From: JBDHTO01 sp039808665
GTDB lineage: Bacteria; Pseudomonadota; Alphaproteobacteria; Paracaedibacterales; JAKBAR01
Length of the DNA stretch: 7,524 nt
Assembly (NCBI GenBank): GCA_039808665.1
Contig: JBDHTO010000060.1
Location: forward strand, 1 to 7,524
Direction of reading: 5' to 3'
Position numbers and translations under genes: made by a program. The notes beneath the pieces are model-generated. The model was not told the DNA's origin and ran no database searches. It saw only the letters and a list, made by a program, of their open reading frames with translations. Positions within the stretch are counted from its first letter, which is position 1. Every line of letters starts with the position of its first letter. Below are positions 1 through 6,832 of this stretch, one piece after another.

Positions 1-1808
1 TAATCATCACCCATTTTGAGGGCAGCGATGAAGGCGCTTTGTGGAATTTCGACATTTCCAAATTGGCGCATACGTTTTTTACCCTCTTTTTGCTTATCCA
101 ACAACTTTCGTTTACGGGAAATGTCTCCGCCATAACACTTCGCAGTCACGTCCTTACGCATCGCAGAAACGGTTTCACGGGCAATGACTTTACCGCCAAT
201 AGCCGCTTGCACCGCAATTTTAAAGAGCTGGCGTGGAATAAGATCCTTAAGACGTGTACAAAGATGGCGACCACGAGATTCCGCACGTGTGCGATGCACC
301 ATCATGGAAAGGGCATCCACGGGATCACCATTTACAAGAATGCTCACTTTGACAAGGTCTTCTTCGCGGTAATCATCCAATTGATAATCAAAACTTGCAT
401 AACCACGACTGATAGATTTAAGGCGGTCATAAAAGTCAAAGACAACTTCGTTCAAAGGCAGCTTATAAACAACCATGGCACGATTACCGGCATAGGTGAG
501 ATCAACCTGTTCCCCTCGCCTCTCTGAACAAAGAGAAAGAATGGGCCCAAGATACTCATCCGGAACCAAAATGGTCGCCTTAATCCAGGGTTCTTCGATG
601 TATTTGATTTTCATGATATCCGGCATATCCGCGGGATTGTGCATTTCAATCATGGTGCCATTTGTCAGGTGTACACGATAAACAACACTTGGCGCTGTTG
701 TAATAAGATCAAGGTCAAATTCGCGCTCTAATCGTTCTTGGATAATCTCAAGATGAAGAAGCCCCAAAAAACCACAACGAAAACCATAACCAAGAGCCGC
801 AGAACTTTCTGCTTCGAAATGAAAGCTCGCATCATTCAGTTGAAGTTTTTGAAGACTTTCTCGAAGCTTTTCAAAATCCGCCGCATCCACAGGGAAAAGA
901 CCACAAAAAACCACAGGAACAGAAGGTTTAAAACCAGAAAGAGGTGCTACACAAGGGCGTTTTTCTTCGGTGATGGTATCACCCACCTTACAATCGGCCA
1001 CATGCTTAATGCTTGCCGTGATAAAGCCAAGCTCACCGGGGTGAAGGGCATCGATCATCACCTGCTTTGGCGTAAAGTATCCCACACGATCAATCTCGTA
1101 GGAGGCGCCCGTTGCCATCATTTTAATTTTTGCGCCCTTTTTGAGAATGCCTTCCTTCACACGCACAAGAATCATGACTCCCAAATAAGGGTCATACCAG
1201 CTATCGACCAGCATGGCTTGGAGGGGCTTTGAGGAATCCCCCGTGGGGGCAGGCAATCTTTGGACAATGGCTTCAAGCACATCTTGGATACCAATCCCTG
1301 TTTTTGCAGAAATCATCACGGCGTCACTGGCATCTAAACCAATCACATCCTCAATCTGTTGCTGAACACGTTCTGGTTCCGCGGCAGGCAGGTCAATTTT
1401 GTTGAGAACAGGAATAATTTCATGATTGGCATCGATTGCCTGATAAACGTTCGCAAGAGTTTGTGCCTCAACACCTTGGCTTGCGTCCACCACAAGAAGC
1501 GAACCTTCACACGCCGCAAGGGAACGACTCACCTCATAGGCAAAGTCTACATGCCCGGGGGTATCCATCAAGTTCAGCTGATAGGTTTGTCCATCTTTTG
1601 CTTTATAATAAAGACGCACAGTCTGTGCCTTAATCGTAATACCACGCTCACGCTCAATATCCATGGAATCAAGAAGTTGCGCTTTCATATCTCGGGATTC
1701 AATGGCACCGCAATACTCGATCAAACGATCGGCGAGTGTGGATTTACCATGATCAATATGGGCAATAATCGAAAAATTTCGAATGGATGAGAGAGAGTAT
1801 GTTGTCAT
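1..1808 (-). CDS. lepA: Elongation factor 4 (LepA), ribosome back-translocating GTPase; stop codon cut by the window edge
   Basis: LepA is a ribosome-binding translational GTPase that acts on stalled or mistranslocated ribosomes. Reading leftward from the ATG at 1808, the protein starts MTTYSLSSIRNFSIIAHIDH and has the full set of G motifs: P-loop AHIDHGKST (about residues 16-24), switch I ERERGITIK (52-60), DTPGHVDF (82-89) and NKID (136-139). EF-G-like domains follow, then the LepA-specific C-terminal domain, with QAAIGGK near 535 and CYGGDISRKRKLLDKQKEGKK in the last 50 residues. The tail reads NVEIPQSAFIAALKMGDD. After 602 codons the two remaining bases read TA, so the stop is almost certainly TAA or TAG with its last base outside the window; 602 residues matches the family's usual length of about 600. 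The start ATG overlaps the pheT stop as ATGA (1808-1805), and a GGCGGAAAG stretch inside the pheT end is the only ribosome-site candidate, so translation is probably coupled to pheT. Confidence 0.96.
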   Translation of the reverse strand, partial: MTTYSLSSIRNFSIIAHIDHGKSTLADRLIEYCGAIESRDMKAQLLDSMDIERERGITIKAQTVRLYYKAKDGQTYQLNLMDTPGHVDFAYEVSRSLAACEGSLLVVDASQGVEAQTLANVYQAIDANHEIIPVLNKIDLPAAEPERVQQQIEDVIGLDASDAVMISAKTGIGIQDVLEAIVQRLPAPTGDSSKPLQAMLVDSWYDPYLGVMILVRVKEGILKKGAKIKMMATGASYEIDRVGYFTPKQVMIDALHPGELGFITASIKHVADCKVGDTITEEKRPCVAPLSGFKPSVPVVFCGLFPVDAADFEKLRESLQKLQLNDASFHFEAESSAALGYGFRCGFLGLLHLEIIQERLEREFDLDLITTAPSVVYRVHLTNGTMIEMHNPADMPDIMKIKYIEEPWIKATILVPDEYLGPILSLCSERRGEQVDLTYAGNRAMVVYKLPLNEVVFDFYDRLKSISRGYASFDYQLDDYREEDLVKVSILVNGDPVDALSMMVHRTRAESRGRHLCTRLKDLIPRQLFKIAVQAAIGGKVIARETVSAMRKDVTAKCYGGDISRKRKLLDKQKEGKKRMRQFGNVEIPQSAFIAALKMGDD

Positions 1809-4228
1809 TGACGTAGCTTTCCGCCTGTTTCTTTTTCAATAAGTGTAGTGACACAATTCATGAGCTGTGTGAGATTTTCATCCTGAAGGGTTTCTTCTTC
1901 GGGTTGAAACGTCACACTCAAGGCCACAGATTTTTTATCCCTGAGTGCGTCTTCCTTAAACTCCTCAAAAATATCAAAAATGCGTACATCTTCGAGGGTG
2001 ACCATTTTTGGAAATCCCTGCTGACGTGGCAGCTTATTCCAAAGGGTTTGGGCAATTTTCCCCGCTTCAAAGGTTTTATCCACAACAAAAGCAAAATCCT
2101 TCACAACGGGTTGAAGGGATGAAAGCTCTTTGATAGCGGTGCGTTTTTGTTTTTGAGGAAGGTTTTCAACAAAGACTTCGAATCCCGCAACCTTGGCTTC
2201 GATATCAAAATGTTTCAAAATCATCGGATGTAACGTCCCGAAATAGGCAAGAACACGATTCCCCTGTTTGACTGCACCACTTTGACCAGGATGAAAATAA
2301 GAAGGCACTTCACGAGTCACTTGAATATTTTTTTCTTCAATTCCTGAGGCACGTAAAATACGGAAAAGACTATCTCTCGCGTCTAGGCTGTTTGCCTGTT
2401 TCTCTGGAGTATTCCATGTCGCTTGATTCACAATGCCAACCTGAAGAGCCGCCACCATTAAGGATTGATAGTCCTTGTGGTTTTTTCCAAATACATTACC
2501 GACTTCAAAGAAAGAAGCCCCTTCCCGACCCTTCGCAAGGTTCGAAGATGCGGTTTGAAGAAGCGTTGACATAAGCGTCGGACGCATGGTTGTCAGATCC
2601 TGGGAGATCGGATTTTCAATATGAATCAGATGATCCCTGGATGTAAAAAGACTTGCTGATTTCTCATCCAAAAAGGAAAAGGTCATGGTTTCATGAAATC
2701 CATGATTTGCAAGAACCTTTGCGACAATGGTCTCCGGCGAAAGTGTTCTCTCTAACAACGGTTTCAAGGGAAGTGACAAGGATTCAATACTATCAACACC
2801 TCGTATGCGTACAATTTCCTCAACAAGATCGGCCTCCCCCTCAACATCACTGCGCCAACTGGGGACAACCACATCCAAAGATTTCCCAGATCTAATATCA
2901 GCTTCAAAGCCGAGGTATCGAAGAATCTTCTCTCCCTCAGCCAAAGGTATATCCTCTCCTGTAAGCTTTTGGAGGGTGGATTGAGAGAGTGAGACTTTTC
3001 TTGGTTCATAGGAAGATGAAATCACGGATGTTGTGCCATGCACTGTTCCGCCGCATAGCTCAACAATCATAGCAAGTGCGCACTGGCTGCCAAGCTCAAT
3101 AACAGATGGATCAATCCCGCGTTCAAATCGCATTCTTGAATCGGAAATCAGATTCAACGCCTGGCCCGTTGTAGCAATCGTCACGGGATTAAACCATGCC
3201 GATTCTAACAAAACGTTTTCTGTCTGATCATCAACACTTGTTCGCTTTCCGCCCATGATGCCTGCAAGGGAAATAATACCCATATCATCACAAATGACAA
3301 GCATCCCCTCATCCAGTGCATAGGTTTTATCGTCCAAGGCTTCAAAGGATTCCCCTTTTTGAGAAAGCCTCAATCGCATATCCCCTTTGACCTTATCCGC
3401 ATCAAAGACATGCAAAGGACGACCCAGATCGAAACACAAGTAATTCGTCACATCCACAAGTGCAGAGATAGAACGCACACCAAATCCAGAAAGCGCTTGC
3501 TTTATCCAGGAGGGGCTTTGAGCATTTTTCACACCTTCGATACGGGTGAGATAAAAGGAATAACAATCCCCTGACGCATCATTAAAAACTTGAGGTGAAG
3601 GTTTTGAGTCCTGCTGGACTTTAGGAGTTGCATAGGGTTCCAGCGTGACTTTTTTTCCGTGATAAGAAAAATAAGCATAAAGATCCCGCGCAATACCATA
3701 AAGTGCAAAACAATCCGCCCGATTCGGTGTGATGGAAATATCAAAAATGACATCACTCAGGCCTAAAACCTTTGGCAAAAGTTCACCCGGTTTTGCGCTA
3801 CTGTCAACGTCCATAATCCCGTCTTCTGGACCATAAACAGAGACGTCTAAAAGAAGCTCTTCCGCAGAGCAAAGCATCCCCTGACTTTCAACACCACGCA
3901 CTTTCCCAAGTTTAAGGGGTTGTCCCGTAGAAGGAATCACAACCCCCACACGGGCCAAAGCAACATTCATTCCTGCGCGGGCATTTTTACCCCCGCAAAC
4001 GATATTCAAAATTTCAGTCCCTGTATTCACCTGACACACCTGAAGTCGATCCGCATCCGGATGTTTTTCAGCATGATCAATATGAGCTACAATAAAGTCT
4101 TTGAGCCGGGATCCTTCGTCAATGACATCCTCAACCTCAAGCCCAATGGAGACAAGAGCGTTTTCGACGTCACCTTTTGTGTAGTCACCTTTGAGGTGCT
4201 TTCGAAGAAGGTTTAGGGAAAATTTCAT
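1805..4228 (-). CDS. pheT: Phenylalanyl-tRNA synthetase beta subunit
   Basis: This is the beta chain of the cytoplasmic alpha2-beta2 enzyme that charges tRNA-Phe. The 807 residues match the usual bacterial length of about 800. Domain order by eye is: N-terminal segment (MKFSLNLLRKHL); EMAP/Trbp-like tRNA-binding domain at about 42-155 (HPDADRLQVCQVNTG, CGGKNARAGM); B3/B4 editing domain at about 225-395; B5 domain at about 408-478, whose acidic metal-site motif DVEGEADLVEEIVRIRG lies at 461-477; catalytic-like B6-B7 region at about 490-690; and a C-terminal FDX-ACB anticodon-binding domain from about 705 (LQPVVKDFAFVVD). The start at 4228 is the only in-frame choice, since an in-frame TGA lies just upstream. 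It matches the family N-terminus but has no recognisable Shine-Dalgarno sequence. The alpha subunit gene pheS, normally directly upstream, is absent; a ridA-like gene is there instead. The stop overlaps the lepA start by 4 nt. Confidence 0.97.
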   Translation of the reverse strand: MKFSLNLLRKHLKGDYTKGDVENALVSIGLEVEDVIDEGSRLKDFIVAHIDHAEKHPDADRLQVCQVNTGTEILNIVCGGKNARAGMNVALARVGVVIPSTGQPLKLGKVRGVESQGMLCSAEELLLDVSVYGPEDGIMDVDSSAKPGELLPKVLGLSDVIFDISITPNRADCFALYGIARDLYAYFSYHGKKVTLEPYATPKVQQDSKPSPQVFNDASGDCYSFYLTRIEGVKNAQSPSWIKQALSGFGVRSISALVDVTNYLCFDLGRPLHVFDADKVKGDMRLRLSQKGESFEALDDKTYALDEGMLVICDDMGIISLAGIMGGKRTSVDDQTENVLLESAWFNPVTIATTGQALNLISDSRMRFERGIDPSVIELGSQCALAMIVELCGGTVHGTTSVISSSYEPRKVSLSQSTLQKLTGEDIPLAEGEKILRYLGFEADIRSGKSLDVVVPSWRSDVEGEADLVEEIVRIRGVDSIESLSLPLKPLLERTLSPETIVAKVLANHGFHETMTFSFLDEKSASLFTSRDHLIHIENPISQDLTTMRPTLMSTLLQTASSNLAKGREGASFFEVGNVFGKNHKDYQSLMVAALQVGIVNQATWNTPEKQANSLDARDSLFRILRASGIEEKNIQVTREVPSYFHPGQSGAVKQGNRVLAYFGTLHPMILKHFDIEAKVAGFEVFVENLPQKQKRTAIKELSSLQPVVKDFAFVVDKTFEAGKIAQTLWNKLPRQQGFPKMVTLEDVRIFDIFEEFKEDALRDKKSVALSVTFQPEEETLQDENLTQLMNCVTTLIEKETGGKLRQ

Positions 4229-4253
4229 ATCATAAACAAAGTCAAGACGTACG

Positions 4254-4291
4254 TTACATAAGTCATAGCAAATTTTCTATGGCTTATGTAA
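4254..4291. repeat. 38-bp near-perfect dyad between the ridA-like gene and pheT
   Basis: The two arms TTACATAAGTCATAG (4254-4268) and CTATGGCTTATGTAA (4277-4291) are inverted copies with one mismatch, and the centre carries AAATTT (4270-4275) on the same axis. Overall 17 of 19 symmetric base pairs match. The dyad lies 25 nt upstream of pheT and 39 nt downstream of the ridA-like stop. In minus-strand RNA (the sense of pheT) it would form a 15-bp stem with one A-C mismatch; in plus-strand RNA that position is a U-G wobble. No U-tract follows on either strand, so it is not a textbook intrinsic terminator. It may be an operator for a dimeric regulator, an mRNA processing or stability hairpin, or a dispersed palindromic element. 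The symmetry is certain; the role is unknown. Confidence 0.85.
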
Positions 4292-4330
4292 GTGTATCGT
4301 TACTAGGCGAGCTTTTCTTAGATTTTTACC

Positions 4331-4807
4331 TTAAGAAGCAAGCTCAAAAATAGCGTCAACCTCAACACATGCCCCAAGGGGTAGAGACGTGACTCCCACA
4401 GCGGCACGGGCATGTTTCCCAGGCTCCCCCAACACTTCCGCAATAAGATCCGAGGCACCATTAATAATTTTGGGATGATCCGTATAGGACGGTACTGCCG
4501 CCACAAAACCACCCAGTCGCACACAACCCACAACCTTCGACCAATCATTCTCCACATATCCGTAAAGAATCGTCAAAATATTAAGCGCACAAACGCCAGC
4601 AGCTTCAAAGGCTTGGTCAAAAGAGACACCCTCCCCAACAATTCCGTGATGGAGGATTTTGCCTTCTTTTAGGGGAAGTTGGCCTGAAATATAAAGAAGA
4701 TTTCCCGCTTGTTTACAGGGGATATAGTTTGCAACTGCTTTTGGCGCGGGGGGAAGAATGATCCCCTTTTTAATAAGCGCTGCTTCTGTAAAAAAGGGAT
4801 CCACCAT
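4331..4807 (-). CDS. RidA/YjgF/YER057c/UK114-family protein (Atu1654/HP0943-like subgroup)
   Basis: RidA-family proteins are small trimeric cytosolic enzymes. The archetype hydrolyses reactive enamine/imine intermediates made by PLP-dependent enzymes; the activity of this subgroup is less well established. The 158 residues carry ILPPAPKAVANYIP (about 17-30), NLLYISGQLP (36-45), the paralog-typical HARAAVGVTSLPLGACVEVDA (132-152) and a short C-terminus. Arg134 sits where archetypal RidA has the substrate carboxylate-binding arginine, and Glu149 follows in the conserved end motif, so catalytic competence is plausible. It is longer than classical RidA (about 128 residues), which supports the subgroup assignment. 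The start codon lies 3 nt after the accC stop, with GAGG (4822-4819) 11 nt upstream inside the accC end, so it is almost certainly cotranscribed with accBC. Subgroup identity is from memory of family sequence character, not a search. Confidence 0.9.
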   Translation of the reverse strand: MVDPFFTEAALIKKGIILPPAPKAVANYIPCKQAGNLLYISGQLPLKEGKILHHGIVGEGVSFDQAFEAAGVCALNILTILYGYVENDWSKVVGCVRLGGFVAAVPSYTDHPKIINGASDLIAEVLGEPGKHARAAVGVTSLPLGACVEVDAIFELAS

Positions 4808-4810
4808 GAT

Positions 4811-6157
4811 TTATGCAGCCTCGTCCTTAAGTTTTTTCTCAAGCCAGTGAATAGTATAGTCACCCTTGCGGATATCTTTGTCTGCCACAAGTTTTTGGTG
4901 AAGAGGGATCGTTGTAGAAATGCCATCGATTACGAATTCCTTTAACGCTCGATTAACACGATTCAGACACTCCTCGCGGGTATCACCATAAATCACAAGC
5001 TTTGCTACCAAACTATCGTAATGGGGCGGAACTGTGTATCCGTGATAAAGATGGCTATCCACACGCACACCAAGGCCACCCGGCGCATGGAATCCTGTGA
5101 CTCGGCCAGGGCTTGGGATAAAGGTGGTCGCATCCTCAGCATTAATACGACACTCTACAGCGTGCCCTTTAAACTTCACGTCATCTTGCGTAAAGGTAAG
5201 TTTTTCACCCGCTGCAACACGAATTTGCTCCTTAACAAGATCAACGCCTGTAATCATTTCTGTAATAGGGTGCTCAACCTGAATACGGGTATTCATCTCG
5301 ATAAAGAAAAATTCACCATTCTCATAGAGAAACTCAAGAGTTCCAACACCACGGTAACCCATTTTAGACATGGCGATATTGACAAGCTCTCCAAGTTTTT
5401 GACGCTCCGATGCGTTTAAACCTGGCGAAGGAGCTTCTTCCCAAACTTTTTGATGGCGCCTTTGAAGGGAGCAATCACGTTCCCCCAAATGGATAGCATT
5501 ACCGTGTGTATCGCAAAGGACCTGAACCTCAATATGTCGTGGTTTGCCAAGGTAGCGCTCCATATACACAGAATCGTTGCCAAAGTTAGCCTTGGCTTCG
5601 ATTTTTGCAAGACGAAGCCCTTGAAGAAGCTCTTCATCATTCGTTGCCACCTTCATTCCCTTACCACCTCCACCGCTTGTGGCCTTGATTAAAATGGGAT
5701 AGCCGATGGTCTTTGAAAGCTTGAGGGCTTCTTCATCATTATCGACAGAGCCATCTGAACCCGGAACGACGGGAATACCAAGATCAATCATCGTTTTTTT
5801 TGCAGAGATCTTGTCACCCATAATATTGATATGGTAAGGCGTTGGACCAATAAAAGTCATACCATGCTCCTCAACCATCGCGGCAAAGGTCTCATTTTCG
5901 GAAAGAAAGCCAACACCGGGGTGAATCGCGTCAGCACCCGTAATTTCAGCAGCGCTAATAATCGCTGGCATATTGAGATAGCTTCCCTTGGATGCCGGAC
6001 CACCAATACAAACGCTTTCATCAGCAAGACGAACATGCATGGAGTCATTATCTGCGGTTGAGTGAACAGCCACCGTTTGAATACCAAGCTCTCTGCATGC
6101 ACGAAGGATACGAAGGGCAATTTCACCACGGTTAGCGATAAGAATTTTTTTAAACAT
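4811..6157 (-). CDS. accC: Biotin carboxylase subunit of acetyl-CoA carboxylase
   Basis: AccC uses ATP and bicarbonate to carboxylate the biotin on AccB, the first half-reaction of malonyl-CoA synthesis in the cytoplasm. The 448 residues match the E. coli enzyme's length (449). The N-terminal biotin-carboxylase domain begins KKILIANRGEIALRI. The ATP-grasp domain carries Lys116 and Lys158, the glycine-rich loop GGGGKGM (162-168), Glu-Arg-Asp-Cys-Ser (226-230), RRHQK with Lys237, and FIEMNTRIQVEHP (285-297), which supplies metal-binding Glu287, catalytic Arg291 and Glu295. The C-terminal domain starts near 330 with AVECRINAE (Arg337). No pyruvate- or propionyl-CoA carboxylase domains are fused, so this is the stand-alone AccC form. 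A clear GAGGAAAC site lies just upstream (GAGG at 6167-6164, 6 nt from ATG). It sits 26 nt after accB and 3 nt before the ridA-like gene. All key active-site residues are present. Confidence 0.98.
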   Translation of the reverse strand: MFKKILIANRGEIALRILRACRELGIQTVAVHSTADNDSMHVRLADESVCIGGPASKGSYLNMPAIISAAEITGADAIHPGVGFLSENETFAAMVEEHGMTFIGPTPYHINIMGDKISAKKTMIDLGIPVVPGSDGSVDNDEEALKLSKTIGYPILIKATSGGGGKGMKVATNDEELLQGLRLAKIEAKANFGNDSVYMERYLGKPRHIEVQVLCDTHGNAIHLGERDCSLQRRHQKVWEEAPSPGLNASERQKLGELVNIAMSKMGYRGVGTLEFLYENGEFFFIEMNTRIQVEHPITEMITGVDLVKEQIRVAAGEKLTFTQDDVKFKGHAVECRINAEDATTFIPSPGRVTGFHAPGGLGVRVDSHLYHGYTVPPHYDSLVAKLVIYGDTREECLNRVNRALKEFVIDGISTTIPLHQKLVADKDIRKGDYTIHWLEKKLKDEAA

Positions 6158-6183
6158 GAGTTTCCTCGATCTCGATAAAAAAC

Positions 6184-6666
6184 TTATTCGATGGTCAAAA
6201 GTGGCTCATCAAATTCGACAGGTGATCCATCGGAAACCAGAATTTCCTTAATCACACCGGATTGTGAGGCCTTGATAGGATTCATCACCTTCATAGCCTC
6301 AATAATCAAAAGAGTTTGCCCCGCATTCACACGGTCACCAACCTTAACATAAGCTGCGGCTCCTGGCTCTGGTGAAAGATAAGCCGTACCCACCATAGGA
6401 GAGCGAACTGCATGACCCGATACGACGGTTTTCGCAGCACCTGATTCTTTGGGATGAGGAACAGACGGTGCATGTGCTGTAGGAGAAACTGCCTGAGGCA
6501 AGGGCGCAGCCGCCATAACAGCTTGAACAGGCGCAGACTTCACAACACGAATGCGGCATCCTTGATCTTCGTACTCAATTTCGCTGAGTCCTGTTTCATT
6601 AAGAATTTCAGCAAGTTGTTTGACAGCAGAACCATCAATGCTGAATTTTGAATCTTTTGCGCTCAT
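6184..6666 (-). CDS. accB: Biotin carboxyl carrier protein of acetyl-CoA carboxylase
   Basis: AccB carries biotin that is carboxylated by AccC and then donates the carboxyl group to acetyl-CoA at the AccAD transferase. Taken from ATG 6666, the protein has 160 residues, typical of the family: an N-terminal segment (MSAKDSKFSIDGSAVKQLAE), a flexible Ala/Pro-rich linker at about 45-80, then the biotinyl domain (RSPMVGTAYLSPEPGA onward). The biotinylation motif is EAMKVMNPI, with the target Lys at residue 126. The reading frame continues upstream to an ATG at 6717, adding 17 residues (MTLFAAENPFASTQRKH). That start lacks a ribosome site, whereas ATG 6666 has GAGG 6 nt upstream and gives the usual family N-terminus, so 6666 is preferred. 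It is the first gene of the accB-accC-ridA-like cluster and is divergent from hpd. Confidence 0.96.
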   Translation of the reverse strand: MSAKDSKFSIDGSAVKQLAEILNETGLSEIEYEDQGCRIRVVKSAPVQAVMAAAPLPQAVSPTAHAPSVPHPKESGAAKTVVSGHAVRSPMVGTAYLSPEPGAAAYVKVGDRVNAGQTLLIIEAMKVMNPIKASQSGVIKEILVSDGSPVEFDEPLLTIE

Positions 6667-6669
6667 ATG

Positions 6670-6677
6670 TTTCCTCT
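6670..6677 (-). promoter_or_regulatory. Ribosome binding site deciding the accB start
   Basis: The minus strand reads AGAGGAAA here, ending 3 nt before ATG 6666, with the GAGG core 6 nt from the start codon. The same GAGGAAAC plus two bases then ATG arrangement is found before accC (GAGG at 6167-6164), so the two subunit genes have near-identical initiation regions. This supports 6666 over the upstream in-frame ATG at 6717. Confidence 0.8.
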
Positions 6678-6817
6678 GTGTTGATGCGAAGGGATTCTCC
6701 GCGGCAAAAAGTGTCATTTAGTTTTTTTTATCACAATTTATGTCTTTTTTGACTATGCTAAAGCCAGTTTGTGACATTTTTATGTGCTGAAGTGTACGCA
6801 AACATCTTTAAAAAACC

Positions 6818-6823
6818 AAGGAG
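6818..6823 (+). promoter_or_regulatory. Ribosome binding site of hpd
   Basis: AAGGAG lies 9 nt before ATG 6833, a strong Shine-Dalgarno match. It fixes the hpd start; no other in-frame start with a comparable site is visible before the conserved N-terminal domain. Confidence 0.8.
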
Positions 6824-6832
6824 AAAAGTGAC

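Larger units (their letters stand above)
6667..6832. promoter_or_regulatory. Divergent accB / hpd promoter region
   Basis: This 166-nt AT-rich gap lies between the divergent accB (minus) and hpd (plus) starts, so it should hold promoters for both. For accB, the minus strand offers TAGTCA (6755-6750), a 17-nt spacer and GATAAA (6732-6727), each matching 4 of 6 consensus bases. It would start transcription near 6720, only a few bases from ATG 6717, which also favours the 6666 start. For hpd, TTGACT (6749-6754) is a good -35 hexamer, but the -10 at the right spacing (TGACAT, 6772-6777) is poor. The half-sites TCACAA (6731-6736) and TTGTGA (6769-6774) form a spaced inverted repeat around the candidate -35 elements. 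The presence of promoters is inferred from gene layout; the exact boxes are weak guesses. Confidence 0.45.

Noticed and set aside
39..1790. Several open frames on the plus strand (39-527, 738-1232, 1359-1790) opposite lepA
   Set aside because: They are antisense to a full-length LepA with all G motifs, carry no recognisable domain, and lack convincing ribosome sites.
2653..4216. Plus- and minus-strand small frames within pheT
   Set aside because: All lie inside the continuous 807-codon pheT frame, whose domains account for this stretch; their translations show no family signature.
4254..4291. Intrinsic terminator between the ridA-like gene and pheT
   Set aside because: The stem is AT-rich and is followed by CGTACG rather than a T-tract on the minus strand, with no T-tract on the plus strand either.
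4811..6129. Alternative frames inside accC
   Set aside because: The AccC frame is complete, with all active-site residues; the others are shadows of it.
6667..6717. 17-residue N-terminal extension of AccB from ATG 6717
   Set aside because: It has no ribosome site and lies at or before the likely transcription start, whereas ATG 6666 has GAGG 6 nt upstream and gives the normal AccB N-terminus.
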